From the NCBI GenBank assembly GCA_003169695.1, contig PNAS01000057.1, positions 97,026 to 161,025 of the forward strand: a stretch of 64,000 bases of DNA, given 5' to 3'. This DNA is from Spartobacteria bacterium. Lineage in GTDB: Bacteria; Verrucomicrobiota; Verrucomicrobiia; Chthoniobacterales; UBA10450. Below the pieces are notes generated by a model. It ran no database searches. It saw nothing but the letters and a program-made list of their open reading frames with translations, and was not told the DNA's origin. Below, in pieces: positions 7,029-16,919 of the stretch; positions within the stretch are counted from its first letter, which is position 1; each line of letters opens with the position of its first letter. Made by a program: the position numbers and the translations under genes.

Positions 7029-7967
7029 TCACTCGCCGTTCGATGTTCGACGTTCGTTTCTCTCCCCTTCATCATTCGTCATTCGACATTCGGCATTCCG
7101 ATACACCAGATCCGCCGCCACGATGTCTTCCACCGCTACGCCAACCGATTTAAACAGCGTGATCTCTTCGTCGGACTCCCGGCCACTTTTCGAGCCAGCC
7201 ACTACTTCGCCGATCTCGGCGAAAATTTGGCCGGCTGCGATGATATCACCGGACTCCTTCATCGCCGCTTCACGCGACTCGACGTAAATGCGCGCTTTGC
7301 GGAGCGCCTCATCGTCCAGTTCGCGCCAGGTTGGCCGCGTCGCGCCCACCGCGTTGATATGCACTCCCGGCGACAACCATTCACCCATCAGGACCGGCGT
7401 CGTCGCGGCCGTTGCCACTACGATCACGTCAGCGCCTCGCACCGCTTCCTCCGCCGATGCTGCCGCCGAGACATCATGCTGGCGGCAAAACTCCCCCGAG
7501 TTCCGCGGGCTCCAGACCCGCACCTCGCGCAATCCTCTCACGATCCGCAGCGCATCCAGATGACTCCGCGCCTGCACACCCGAACCAAGAATCGCCAGCA
7601 CTGACGCATCCGCACGCGCCAGCGCATCCGTGGCCACGGCGGACACGGCCGCCGTGCGCATCTCCGTGATCAGCCGCCCGTCCATCGTCACGAGCGGCTC
7701 ACCTGTTTCCGGCCGAAAAAGGAGGATCATCGCATGATATGTGTGCACGCTTTTGTTGTTCGGATAAAACGTCACCAGCTTGGCCCCGAGCGCGCCGCCG
7801 TAAGCGGGCATCACTGCGAAGAAGCCTTTGTGCTCAGCTACCGGCAGAACCAGCCGCATCGGCTGCTCGACCTTGCCCGCAGAAAGGTCGCGCAACGCGC
7901 CTCTCATCGCGTCGATCAGCTCGTCCATCCGCAAAAGTGAGCGGACTTCGTCTTCACTGAGAAACAT
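7029..7967 (-). CDS. Ornithine cyclodeaminase / mu-crystallin family protein
   Basis: The 312-residue protein starts at 7967 (MFLSEDEVRSLLRMDELI) and shows the family's Rossmann motif AILGSGVQARSHLDAL and the conserved VNAVGATRPTWREL and YVESREAAMKESG stretches. Members deaminate ornithine or reduce imines (ketimines, alanine dehydrogenase) with NAD(P)H; the exact substrate is not clear. The natural end is near VEDIVAADLVY; the last 20 or so residues are translated from the ATTCG-type intergenic repeat, so the original stop seems to have been lost and replaced. Confidence 0.9.
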   Translation of the reverse strand: MFLSEDEVRSLLRMDELIDAMRGALRDLSAGKVEQPMRLVLPVAEHKGFFAVMPAYGGALGAKLVTFYPNNKSVHTYHAMILLFRPETGEPLVTMDGRLITEMRTAAVSAVATDALARADASVLAILGSGVQARSHLDALRIVRGLREVRVWSPRNSGEFCRQHDVSAAASAEEAVRGADVIVVATAATTPVLMGEWLSPGVHINAVGATRPTWRELDDEALRKARIYVESREAAMKESGDIIAAGQIFAEIGEVVAGSKSGRESDEEITLFKSVGVAVEDIVAADLVYRNAECRMTNDEGERNERRTSNGE

Positions 7968-7969
7968 GG

Positions 7970-8040
7970 TGGAATGACGAATGCCGAATGCCGAATGTCG
8001 AATGAAGAGAACAGAATTTGCCCTTCGCCATTCGCCTGAA
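7970..8040. repeat. Degenerate ATTCG-type intergenic repeat
   Basis: The spacer is built from near copies of GAATGCCGAATGTCGAATG (read on either strand as CATTCGxCATTCG). The same phrase appears at 7072-7100 inside the tail of the cyclodeaminase-like gene, and at 37830-37985 and 40040-40110. Confidence 0.7.
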
Positions 8041-8063
8041 TGTCGGATAGACCGGAGACACGT

Positions 8064-8663
8064 ATGACCACAACACGAATCATTCCGGCTGGCGTTCTCG
8101 GTGGAATCGCGATGTTTATCTGGACATCCATCGCGCACATGTTCCTGCCTTTGGGTCATGCCGGCGTTCGGGAACTTCCTAACGAATCAGCCATCCTCGC
8201 AGCGCTGCAAACCAATCTGGGCGATAAATCCAGCCTTTATCTCTTCCCCGGCTTGGGCGTTGGCGACAACCCAACTCGGGAGCAGATGAACGAGGGCATG
8301 AAACACATGGATGAAAAGCTGGCGAGCAATCCTTCCGGGTTGCTCATGTATCACGCCAAGGGTTCAAGGTCGATCAGCATGCCTAAATTATTGACGATCG
8401 AATTCGCGACCGAGCTTCTCGAGGCGATCCTCGCCGTCTTCCTTCTGGCGCAGACACGCATCGCCTCTTTCGGCGGGCGTGTTGGCTTCGTCTTCGTCGC
8501 TGGAATCCTGGCCGCAATCGCGACCAACGTCTCCTACTGGAATTGGTATGGGTTCCCCTGCGTCTACACCGTCGCCTACATGTTTACCCAGATCGTTGGC
8601 TTCCTCTGCATCGGCCTCGCCGCCGCGCTCGTCTTACGAAAGAGCGCGCCCCCTGCCGCCTGA
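8064..8663 (+). CDS. Multi-pass membrane protein of unknown function
   Basis: The ATG at 8064 (MTTTRIIPAGVLGGIAMFIW) begins a 199-residue protein with about four helices: one at the N-terminus, then a 60-residue soluble loop, then three more near residues 110-190. It follows the pattern of small DUF1761-like inner membrane proteins, and a DUF1761 gene sits just downstream on the other strand. The open frame starts 24 bases earlier at 8040, but that part is repeat-derived. No function can be assigned. Confidence 0.75.
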   Translation: MTTTRIIPAGVLGGIAMFIWTSIAHMFLPLGHAGVRELPNESAILAALQTNLGDKSSLYLFPGLGVGDNPTREQMNEGMKHMDEKLASNPSGLLMYHAKGSRSISMPKLLTIEFATELLEAILAVFLLAQTRIASFGGRVGFVFVAGILAAIATNVSYWNWYGFPCVYTVAYMFTQIVGFLCIGLAAALVLRKSAPPAA

Positions 8664-8719
8664 CCTCGGAAGTAGGAAGCCAGCGCGCGCCGTTCGCCAC
8701 TCGCACTTCGCCCTTCGTC

Positions 8720-9121
8720 TTACCACCAAGAGACAAGAATCGCCGCCGCGATCAGACAACCTATCAGGTGATAACTCGCGTCGATCATCCAGACCTTAGT
8801 CGACTTCCGTTCCCACACGTGCACGATCGTTAACGTCGTAATGTCGAAGGCCACCGCGAGACCGGCGCCGAGTTTTAGCGCGGTGAAAAGGTCACCGATT
8901 CCCATGCGCCGGAGGAGGCAGGCGATTGCCGCTGAGGCCACGAGGTTCGAGACAAAGGTTGCAATCATCATCCCGGCGAATTCTCCTTTGGCTCCGCCGG
9001 AGCGTTCGCCGCGATGCCGGATTTGCTCCGCCGCCCAGACACCGCCGAACAGCAACGAATACCAGACAAAGCCCAGAACCCAATAAGCCGCAGCCGCGCA
9101 AAGAATAGCTAGCCAGATCAT
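8720..9121 (-). CDS. DUF1761 family membrane protein
   Basis: This 133-residue protein has four membrane helices and the family's typical opening (YWVLGFVWYSLLFGGVWA) with Trp-rich first helix and a central GEFAGMMIATFVSNLVAS segment. DUF1761 proteins are small integral membrane proteins of unknown role. It is convergent with the membrane protein gene at 8064. Confidence 0.85.
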   Translation of the reverse strand: MIWLAILCAAAAYWVLGFVWYSLLFGGVWAAEQIRHRGERSGGAKGEFAGMMIATFVSNLVASAAIACLLRRMGIGDLFTALKLGAGLAVAFDITTLTIVHVWERKSTKVWMIDASYHLIGCLIAAAILVSWW

Positions 9122-9263
9122 TTCCGGATCGTCTCAATCGCCGTTCCGCCGCACAAGCTCAAAGCTGCAGCGGCCGGTCTATGACCGCCCACCTTCGCGC
9201 GCATCGTCGCCCTGCAATTGCCGCAAGCTCGCAACTTCGAGAGCCGATTCGGGTTGAATCCAC

Positions 9264-10751
9264 ATGCTCACTCCGCTTGCCCCCGACAGCTGGGATTACG
9301 CGAAGGCTGCGCATTTGCTAAACCGTGCTGCGTTTGGCGGCGTGCCCGCGGAGATCGAAGCGGCGCGCGAGAAAGGACTGCCGACGATTGTGCGCGAATT
9401 AGTCGAGGCCAGCGCTGGCGCGGCGCCCTTCCCGGCTCCGCCATGGGCTCAGCCGCGAAACATTCGCGAAATCCGCATGGCGATTCGGGAGGAGAAAAAC
9501 GAGGCCGGCGAGCGCAAGGAGAAGAGGCAAAAATTCCGTCAGATGGAAGGCGAGAGCATCCTCGATCTGCGGCGTTGGTGGCTCGACCACATGATGACGA
9601 CGTCCGCGCCGCTCGTCGAAAAGATGACGCTCTTCTGGCACAGCCACTTCGCCACCAGCGTCGAAAAAGTGAAGGATGGTTACTGGATGTGGCGGCAGAA
9701 CGACACGCTTCGCCGGCACGCGCTCGGAAATTTTGCCGCGCTCACGAAAGAGATCTCGCGCGATCCGGCAATGATGATCTACCTCGATCTGCAGCAGAGC
9801 CGGAGAGAGCACCCGAACGAAAATTGGGCGCGGGAATTGATGGAGCTTTTCACTGTCGGGATCGGGCATTACACCGAATCCGACATTCGAGAATCAGCGC
9901 GCGCGTTCACCGGTTATCGAATCGACATGACGAACCAGCAATTTCGGTTCGCTTCGAGGCAACACGATCTCAGTCCAAAAACATTCATGGGGAAAACGGG
10001 CTCGTGGAACGGGGACGACATCATCGATATTTTGATGAAGCAGCCCGCGTGTTCGCAGTTTCTCGCCCGGAAACTCTGGCGCTTCTTCGCGGAAGACGAG
10101 CCGTCCGCGCAAATCGTCGATGCGGTTGCCGCGCGGATTCGTCAGCACAACTTCGAGATGCGTCCCGTCCTGCGCGAGATCTTCAATTCGAGAGAATTTT
10201 ATTCGGACGCGGCCATGCGCAATCAGATCAAGAGCCCCGTCCAGTATCTCATCCAATCCACGAAGTTGCTCGCCGCTGAATTGCCGGCCGCGCCCGTGGC
10301 GCAAAATGCGATGCGGCAGATGGGCCAGATTCTTTTCGCGCCACCTAATGTGAAAGGCTGGGATGGCGGCAAAGCGTGGGTGAACACATCGACTCTCCTC
10401 TTCCGCTACAATTTCGCGAACTACCTGATCAACGGCGATGCGATGCGGCCGGGGACCGATCCGTCGAAACAAAAAGGGGCCGACCTGGGATTTCGCCGCG
10501 GCCCGGCGTTCGCCGATATCCCGCGGCGCGACCCGATTGACGTCAGCAAAGTTATTCCAGCTGAACTTCGCGGCAAACCAACCGAACTCGTGGCTTATCT
10601 CAGCACGCGCCTTTTCCAGGCTCCCGTTCCAGAAAACGAGCGCGAAGCTTTCCTCCAATATTTGAAAGCGCGGGAACCGGATGCCGGGGACGGAACCATG
10701 CGCGGATTGCTTCACCTCATGATGAGCACACCACAGTTTCAGCTCACCTAA
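9264..10751 (+). CDS. DUF1800 family protein
   Basis: The 495-residue protein shows the DUF1800 pattern: [18 protein letters not shown] at the start, [29 protein letters not shown], then [33 protein letters not shown]-like blocks, and a C-terminal [18 protein letters not shown] block. These proteins are nearly always encoded next to a DUF1501 protein, as here (8 bases between the genes), and are thought to act together outside the cytoplasm. I see no cleavable signal peptide at this start; an upstream in-frame start was not found. Confidence 0.95.
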   Translation: [495 protein letters not shown]

Positions 10752-10759
10752 CGAATCGT

Positions 10760-12088
10760 ATGGACCCCACTCTGCACACACGCCGGAAATTCCTTCGCAC
10801 CTCGATGCTTGGCGCGGCGGCTTCCTGGACACTCCCGGTCTTTCTCGAGAAGACATTTTTCACGCTCGACGCCATGGCCGCGGAAGCGGTCACTCAAGCC
10901 GCCACAGGCAAAGACGGAACTATCCTCGTCGTCCTTCAGATGGCCGGTGGAAACGATGGCTTGAACATGGTTGTGCCGTTCGGCGACGACGCCTATTATC
11001 GCTCCCGCCCACGGCTCGGAATTCCCGCCGGCCAGATCCTGAAAGTCGACTCCTACGCGGGCCTGAATCCGAAGCTGACCGGTCTGAAATCGCTCTTCGA
11101 CGAAGGCCACCTCTCCATCATCCAGGGCGTCGGTTATCCCAATCCGAATCGCTCCCATTTCCGCTCCACGGAAATCTGGCAGACCGCTTCCGACGCGGAT
11201 CGGAATGAAAGCGAAGGATGGCTTGGAAAATATTTTGATAGCTGCTGCGCCGGCGCGGATCCGACCGTTGGTGTCGCCATCGGCGACCAGATGCCGCAGG
11301 CGTTCGTCGCGCACACGCCCACTGGCGTTACGTTTTCAAAGCCCGAACAATTCCGCTGGATGCCGTCCGAGAAAAGGACCGGTCCGATGAGTGCGGAGGA
11401 AACATTCTTCCGGCAATTGAATGGCGGGAACGACGAAGATACTGCGCCGGCCGCGAATACCGGCGGCTCGATCGGCGCGATCGCCGGTGGCACAAAAGTG
11501 AATCAAAGCGCCGTCGATTTTCTCCAGCGCACGGCCCTGGATGCGCAGCTCAGCTCCGATAAAATCCTGGCCATCGCGCGCAAATACAAATCGAACATGC
11601 CTTATCCGAAGGGACAGCTGGCCGCGAGCCTCAGCCTGATCGCGCGCATGATTGCGGGCGGGCTGCCGACGCGAGTCTATTATGCGAGCCAGGGTGGATT
11701 CGACACGCACGCCGGCCAGCTCAACACGCACGATCGCCTCATGACCGAGCTCAACGGTTCGCTCAGTGCGTTTGTGGCCGACCTGAAAGAGCAGGGGAAT
11801 TTCGATCGCGTCCTGCTCATGACCTTCAGCGAATTCGGCCGGCGCGTCGGGGAGAATGCGAATGGCGGAACCGACCATGGCGCCGCCGCTCCGATGTTCG
11901 TGTTAGGCGGCGCGGTCAAGCCGGGTCTTTTCGGAAAATGTCCGAGTCTGACGGATCTGGATCACGGCGACCTAAAGTTCAACACTGATTTCCGCAGTGT
12001 TTACGGAACGATCCTGGACCGCTGGCTGAGAGCTCCGAGCGAGCTCGTGCTCGGGCACAAATTCTCCTCGCTTCCGATTATTGGTTAA
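10760..12088 (+). CDS. DUF1501 family protein, Tat-exported
   Basis: The 442-residue protein opens with a twin-arginine type signal (HTRRKFLRTSMLGAAAS) and continues with the DUF1501 core, sulfatase-like in fold: ILVVLQMAGGNDGLNMVVPFGDD, LFDEGHLSIIQGVGYPNPNRSHF, ASQGGFDTHAGQ and MTFSEFGRRVGENANGGTDHGAA. Conserved Asp, His and Glu residues in these blocks suggest metal binding. It is paired with DUF1800 in a two-gene unit. The function of the pair is unknown. Confidence 0.95.
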   Translation: MDPTLHTRRKFLRTSMLGAAASWTLPVFLEKTFFTLDAMAAEAVTQAATGKDGTILVVLQMAGGNDGLNMVVPFGDDAYYRSRPRLGIPAGQILKVDSYAGLNPKLTGLKSLFDEGHLSIIQGVGYPNPNRSHFRSTEIWQTASDADRNESEGWLGKYFDSCCAGADPTVGVAIGDQMPQAFVAHTPTGVTFSKPEQFRWMPSEKRTGPMSAEETFFRQLNGGNDEDTAPAANTGGSIGAIAGGTKVNQSAVDFLQRTALDAQLSSDKILAIARKYKSNMPYPKGQLAASLSLIARMIAGGLPTRVYYASQGGFDTHAGQLNTHDRLMTELNGSLSAFVADLKEQGNFDRVLLMTFSEFGRRVGENANGGTDHGAAAPMFVLGGAVKPGLFGKCPSLTDLDHGDLKFNTDFRSVYGTILDRWLRAPSELVLGHKFSSLPIIG

Positions 12089-12272
12089 CCCCGAAGGGAT
12101 GCTGCGTTCGACTCGTCAGCGTCACTTTCCGCTGCCTAACGACACGACAATCTTTGCGAAAAGCTTCTTCGGAAGAGGAAAGGCTTGGCGAATGCCGTGG
12201 ATCGTTACATTTTTGGGAACAACTGAACGCTGACGGTTCGACCGCAAAGCGACCAGACTTCGGAGATTAATT

Positions 12273-13274
12273 ATGCAAATTGGAATGATTGGCTTGGGCC
12301 GGATGGGCGCGAACATGACGCGCCGCTTGACGCGGGGCGGGCATCAATGCGTCGTTTACGATCGCAACGCGGAGACCGTCGATGGACTCGCGAAGGAAGG
12401 TCCCACGGGCGCGCACTCGCTCGCGGAAGTTGTCGAGAAACTCAGCGCACCTCGGGCTGTCTGGATCATGCTTCCATCGGGCGCCCCCACGGAAGAAACG
12501 GTCGTTGCGCTTTCCAAGCTGTTGAGCGCGGGCGACGCAATCATCGACGGCGGCAATTCATTCTACAAAGACGACGTGCGGCGCTGCGCGATGCTCAAGC
12601 CGGCTGGCATATATTATCTTGATGCGGGGACCAGCGGCGGGGTTTGGGGTTTGGAGCGCGGTTACTGCATGATGATCGGGGGCGATCAATCCGCTGCCCA
12701 GCGGCTCGACCCCATCTTCGCCACCCTGGCGCCAGGTCCGGGCGAAATCCCGAAGACACCTGGCCGGGAAAAAATGAAGAGCACCGCGGAGCACGGCTAT
12801 CTTTACTGTGGCGCATCCGGCGCCGGGCACTTTGTGAAAATGATTCACAATGGAATCGAATACGGCCTCATGCAGGCCTATGCCGAGGGGTTCGACATTA
12901 TGCGGGGGGCGAATTCGGATAACCTTCCCGTCGGACTTTCTTACGACCTAAACCTCGCGGACATCGCGGAGTTGTGGCGACGCGGAAGCGTGATCTCCTC
13001 CTGGCTACTTGATCTCACTGCGATCGCTCTTGCGGGCGACGGCAAACTCGATGCCTACTCTGGTTTCGTCGAAGATTCCGGGGAAGGCCGCTGGACCATT
13101 GCCGCTGCACTCGAGGAAGGCGTATCCGCCGAGGTCCTTTCAACCGCGCTCTATACGCGTTTCCGCTCGCGTCAGGAGCACACTTTTGCCGAAAAGGTCC
13201 TCTCTGCGATGCGCAAAGGATTCGGCGGTCACGTGGAGCGTCCACCCGCCGTCAAGATGAAACAGGGCCTTTGA
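12273..13274 (+). CDS. gnd: 6-phosphogluconate dehydrogenase (decarboxylating), short form
   Basis: The 333-residue enzyme has the dinucleotide motif [13 protein letters not shown], the [13 protein letters not shown] block, the substrate-binding [14 protein letters not shown] and the catalytic [14 protein letters not shown]ys/Asn motif. It converts 6-phosphogluconate to ribulose 5-phosphate in the oxidative pentose phosphate pathway. The length (about 330 rather than 470 residues) marks the short YqeC/GndA-like branch, which often prefers NAD+. About 180 bases of spacer separate it from the DUF1501 gene. The next small gene starts about 90 bases downstream. Confidence 0.95.
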   Translation: MQIGMIGLGRMGANMTRRLTRGGHQCVVYDRNAETVDGLAKEGPTGAHSLAEVVEKLSAPRAVWIMLPSGAPTEETVVALSKLLSAGDAIIDGGNSFYKDDVRRCAMLKPAGIYYLDAGTSGGVWGLERGYCMMIGGDQSAAQRLDPIFATLAPGPGEIPKTPGREKMKSTAEHGYLYCGASGAGHFVKMIHNGIEYGLMQAYAEGFDIMRGANSDNLPVGLSYDLNLADIAELWRRGSVISSWLLDLTAIALAGDGKLDAYSGFVEDSGEGRWTIAAALEEGVSAEVLSTALYTRFRSRQEHTFAEKVLSAMRKGFGGHVERPPAVKMKQGL

Positions 13275-13363
13275 ATTCGGCAAGCACAGGTAGGGCAGCG
13301 CGGCGACTCCCTTGGGTGCGTGGTTTGCGCGTCGGCTCGCCGCGTCTATCGTTCGGTCTTACC

Positions 13364-13600
13364 ATGAATGCCTCTGAGAACCCACGCCCGTCTGGAACTC
13401 CAATAATATCGCCCGAAGCCATTATCGGAATTGGCATCACCGTCGCCGAGCTCGGCCTCTTGTGTCTCATGCTAGGCCTGGCGGAGCATCTCAGATCCGT
13501 TCCAAAAGTCGCATTGGTTTGGCTATCTCTCGGAGCCGTCTTGATGATTCTCGGCGGCTTCACCGCCGCATTCGCCTGGTCCAAGGGCCGTCGCCGCTAA
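13364..13600 (+). CDS. Small two-helix membrane protein
   Basis: From the ATG at 13364 the product is 78 residues: a polar Pro/Ser-rich head, then two hydrophobic helices (GIGITVAELGLLCLMLGLA and LVWLSLGAVLMILGGFTAAFAW) and a basic end GRRR. The start was chosen because the upstream part of the frame is GC-rich non-coding sequence overlapping the gnd end. Unknown function. Confidence 0.6.
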   Translation: MNASENPRPSGTPIISPEAIIGIGITVAELGLLCLMLGLAEHLRSVPKVALVWLSLGAVLMILGGFTAAFAWSKGRRR

Positions 13601-13640
13601 CCTTCCTCCTTTTCGTTCGCGATTGGACGTTCGCCATTCG

Positions 13641-14684
13641 CTAAACGCCCCACGTCTTCACGAACTGCGCGAAGTTTGGGAGCAGATCGGTCGCCGCGTG
13701 GATGATCATCACGGCGAAAAGGTTTTTCGTTCGTGCCCAGACAATCCCGAAAAATATCCCGCCCACCGACAACACCACGATCGCATAGGCAATTGAATCC
13801 GCCGGTGACGGATTCGCTCCGATCGCTTCCTCGAGGCCGGCGTGCCGCAGAATGAAGCCCGGCGCGTGCGCCAACCCAAAGAACAGCGCCATCAGAGCCA
13901 CGCCTGTGACCTCCGATCGAAACCACGTTGCAAGCCGCGTTTGGAGCAGAGCGCGGAAAAAGAATTCCTCTACCAGGCCCGCCTCGATGAAGAGCCACGC
14001 GAAACAGAGTGGCAACCCGAGCGCGAGCTGGCTCGCGTGAAATTCACCGCGCCGGATCGGCGCCGCGCCGCCGCCCAGGAAGAATTGAAAGACGAGAATG
14101 GCGGCGCTGAGAATGAGCACGACCGGCAGATGATTGCCCGCCAGCGCCCGGAGGCCGGCGAACTGGAGACCAAAATCTCTCCATCGATATCCAAAGGTCG
14201 CTCGAAAAAGAACGAAAGGAATGGCCACGAAGACAATCAACTTCCGAACAAACACCACGAAGAACTTCCCCCGTTCCGAGGCCAGCCAGCCTGCGGGGAC
14301 GAGTGCTTCCGATAACGTGGCGCCCCAGACCAAATAAAGCGTCACGCCGATCAGGCCGGCGATGAGCAGCCACATTTCGGCAGCATTTCGATGGACCGTT
14401 AACGTCAGGGGGCGCGCGCGGAGCGTCGCGACCCAAGCGAGTAGCGGAAAGGCGAGTCCAAAAATGACCAGCTCAACGATCGCGTCCTCTGGCGCGAAGC
14501 TTTTATTCTGCCAAAGGACAGCTAGGCTTATCCCATAAGCCGCGATGCCAAGCAGGACCCAGAAGTTCCCGAAAATATTGCGCAACGCTTTCAATCGCGT
14601 CCGGGATTCTGCCGAAAATCGCCGTACAACGGAAGCAGTGTCTTTCCCAAGTCGATAACTTTCCCTACCCGCCCTTCTTCTCAC
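13641..14684 (-). CDS. CPBP family intramembrane metalloprotease
   Basis: The 347-residue protein has eight or so membrane helices and the CPBP/Rce1 signature: LVEEFFFRALLQTRL (EExxxR), FFGLAHAPGF (H) and FAVMIIHAATDLL (H). Members cut membrane proteins or, in bacteria, help mature peptides; the substrate is unknown. Its start overlaps the end of the DUF2059 gene by about 20 bases, which suggests coupled translation. A fragment of a second CPBP gene is present at 56192-56400. Confidence 0.9.
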   Translation of the reverse strand: MRRRAGRESYRLGKDTASVVRRFSAESRTRLKALRNIFGNFWVLLGIAAYGISLAVLWQNKSFAPEDAIVELVIFGLAFPLLAWVATLRARPLTLTVHRNAAEMWLLIAGLIGVTLYLVWGATLSEALVPAGWLASERGKFFVVFVRKLIVFVAIPFVLFRATFGYRWRDFGLQFAGLRALAGNHLPVVLILSAAILVFQFFLGGGAAPIRRGEFHASQLALGLPLCFAWLFIEAGLVEEFFFRALLQTRLATWFRSEVTGVALMALFFGLAHAPGFILRHAGLEEAIGANPSPADSIAYAIVVLSVGGIFFGIVWARTKNLFAVMIIHAATDLLPNFAQFVKTWGV

Positions 14685-15210
14685 CCTCCGCTTTCAGTTC
14701 CGCCACCACTTCCTGCTGCATCCGCTGGATCCTTTGCATCATCGGGCCCATCATTTGCTGCATTTCGTCCATCGTATTCTGCATCACCGCCGGCATCTTG
14801 TTGATCACGGCCTGACCGGCGGAAGTCTTATAAAAAGCGATCATCCCGTCGACCTCCTGTTGAGTAAACGACTTCTGATAAATCCGCAGGTACATTGGCT
14901 CCAGCTTGTTCCAATCGAGTGTTTCCTTAAGAACCGCCATTGTCTCTGCCTGTCGTTTATCGATATCCTTTTGGACCTTGGGCGGGATCTTCTGGCCTTG
15001 AGTGGCTTGCTGTATCGCCTGTTTCATGAACCCATCCATCTGTGCCATCACCGAGTCGAGTAGCTTGCGCGCCTGGGCGGTTTCGAGAAGTTGTTTAATG
15101 GATGCCTCGCTGGGAGGGTTGCCCGCCGCGCCGGAGCCAGGCGAAGGAAGGTCAGCGGCGTAGGTCACTGAGCCGCATAGGCTGAGAACTAGGAGGATTC
15201 GCTTTAACAT
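14665..15210 (-). CDS. DUF2059 domain periplasmic protein
   Basis: The 181-residue protein has a signal peptide (MLKRILLVLSLCGSVTYA, cut near AA-DLP) and a helical DUF2059 domain recognisable by the pattern LEPMYLRIYQKSFTQQEVDGMIAFYKTSAGQAVINKMP. A Gln/Met-rich helix follows (QQMMGPMMQRIQRM). DUF2059 proteins are exported, and their role is unknown. It is directly upstream of, and overlaps, the CPBP protease. Confidence 0.9.
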   Translation of the reverse strand: MLKRILLVLSLCGSVTYAADLPSPGSGAAGNPPSEASIKQLLETAQARKLLDSVMAQMDGFMKQAIQQATQGQKIPPKVQKDIDKRQAETMAVLKETLDWNKLEPMYLRIYQKSFTQQEVDGMIAFYKTSAGQAVINKMPAVMQNTMDEMQQMMGPMMQRIQRMQQEVVAELKAEGEKKGG

Positions 15211-15404
15211 AAGCGGTCAGACTATCGACCTATGACCTTGGTTGGAAGCGCAAACCTCCAAAGCCGGCCACTCGTCATTCGACCGCCAAATCGCTGAATC
15301 ACTGAATCGCCAGTTCGCTAAATGCCTTCGTCCGCTTCCTCTCCACATTCGCCAAATCGGTGAAGGTCTCGTGAAGGCGCTGCGGGATTCACGATGCCGC
15401 TGAG

Positions 15405-16163
15405 TCAGAACATCAACTGCACGCCGAAGTAGCCAACTGACGAAAGGGGCACACCGGTCGCAGAGCGCACATCGCGACCAAGCGACGCAATGAGCGAGGC
15501 CGACGCACTGAGCTTCCGCCGAAGACCTATGTTCAGCGTCAATCCATCTCGCGCGAGGCTCGTCCGGGCCGTCCCGTGCAGCTCTGCCATCACGTCCATT
15601 GACGACGTGACAGCGGTTCCCGCGACAAGGCCGTAAATCCACTCACAGCGGCCAATCGAGCTTAAGAGAGAGCCGACTTCGGTATCGAGATCGACAACTC
15701 CGACGCGACGCGCGATTTGCACCGGCAGCAGCAGGCGCGTGCCGTCCTCCACCAGTCCGCGGCGCACGGATGAACGGAGCGGATTCCACTCGACGCGCGG
15801 ATACGCCGACATCGAGATGCCGTCGCTCTCCTGATCCAGGAATCGCCACTTCACTGCCGCCGATGCATTGCCCGCGCCCCCGATCGGGCCCTGGCCGCTT
15901 CGTTTCGAGACGATATACGACGTCTCCAAGTTCAGTTGAATGTGTTCGCCGACTCCATAGTTCAGATCGATCGCCGGCAGTTCCCCCGATTGCTGGCTCC
16001 CGCCTCGCTGCACCGTGGCTGCGATGTCGAGTTCTACATGTCCGTTACCGGGCGTGTCGGGGTCATCGGTCAACATCGGCGGGCCGCCTTGCGCCCGCGC
16101 GTCGTGTGCTGCGAGCGCGCAAATCGCGAACGCGAGGCAAAAAGATGTATTTAGGTGACGCAA
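15405..16163 (-). CDS. Outer membrane beta-barrel-like protein
   Basis: The 252-residue product has a signal peptide ending AHDARA-Q and then repeated amphipathic beta strands typical of transporter-like outer membrane proteins (LNYGVGEHIQLNLETSY, SAYPRVEWNP, LRRKLSASASLIASLGRD) and finishes with VGYFGVQLMF, a Phe-terminated strand as expected for BAM recognition. The early PPMLTDDPDTPGNGHVELDI resembles the head of phenol-degradation MetA-like proteins. A specific cargo cannot be named. Confidence 0.75.
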   Translation of the reverse strand: MRHLNTSFCLAFAICALAAHDARAQGGPPMLTDDPDTPGNGHVELDIAATVQRGGSQQSGELPAIDLNYGVGEHIQLNLETSYIVSKRSGQGPIGGAGNASAAVKWRFLDQESDGISMSAYPRVEWNPLRSSVRRGLVEDGTRLLLPVQIARRVGVVDLDTEVGSLLSSIGRCEWIYGLVAGTAVTSSMDVMAELHGTARTSLARDGLTLNIGLRRKLSASASLIASLGRDVRSATGVPLSSVGYFGVQLMF

Positions 16164-16589
16164 CTAGAGCGCGCCTCATCTACGGCGCCCGATTTTGACC
16201 GGCCCGTAAACCAACAGCTTCAGCGTATTCGGCACAATCGTCGGCCGTCCGGGAGAAACACTGGGATTTGTCCGGGCCTTCGGCCGTGGCCATCGCGTTC
16301 TGCAGAAGGCGGACGCCACCGCCAATACAGCATTGAAATGCATTACGCACTGCTATCACAATTTCCGGAAAGCGCAGCTTGCGGAGCGCCCGTCTGCCGG
16401 ACGTGACGTTGCCGACCGATGAATGGGAAAAGTTCGTGCTGGATGTGGCCGCGAGTAAACTCGACCGCAACGCGCCCACGCGACGTTTGCGTAAACTTTG
16501 TGAAGTCACCCCCAAAACGCTGACCGCTCTGATATCCGACCTCTAACGTCCGCCATTCGTCGCGTGCGCCGCGATGGCGTCGTCGATGA
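16164..16589. other. Spacer with unrecognised decayed coding sequence
   Basis: No intact gene is supported here. On the plus strand a frame from about 16385 to 16549 (LPTDEWEKFVLDVAASKLD... ending KTLTALISDL) reads like the C-terminus of a protein but has no start, and the preceding frame breaks off at 16421. It may be a remnant. I could not name its family. Confidence 0.35.
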
Positions 16590-16919
16590 TTTTCGCATAC
16601 GGATCTTCCGGAGGGTCCGCCGCATCATTTGTATGCCGGCCGCGAAGAATTTCGGCAAGCGTTGGATCGCACCGGGTTCGACGGGGCCTCGCTCATTTTC
16701 AAACTTCACACCATCGAGTGGAACGTGCCCACCGCGCGTTTCATCTTCGAAGCGGAACGCCATGCCGGCGTTCGCACTGCCGGATTGCTCGCACGCCAAA
16801 CGCCCGAGAAACTGCGCGCGATTCAATTCGCCATCGAAAACGCCGTCCGTCCTTACGCGCGACAGAGTGGGTTTGCCATTCCCAAGGCGGCGTACATTAT
16901 CGCGGTCCGCAAGAGGTGA
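16590..16919 (+). pseudogene. SAM-dependent methyltransferase, C-terminal fragment
   Basis: After a stop at 16587 the plus strand is open to 16919 and reads LPEGPPHHLYAGREEFRQAL, then WNVPTARFIFEAERHAGVRT and LLARQTPEKLRAIQ ... FAIPKAAYIIAVRK. This is the C-terminal third of a class I methyltransferase. The SAM-binding Rossmann part is absent upstream, so the gene is a remnant. The TTG at 16629 allows an open frame but no complete enzyme. Confidence 0.6.

Noticed and set aside
16554..16640. Minus-strand frame ending DPYAKIIDDAIAAHATNGGR as a protein C-terminus
   Set aside because: It has a stop shortly upstream and no start, and the plus strand of the same bases carries the methyltransferase fragment.
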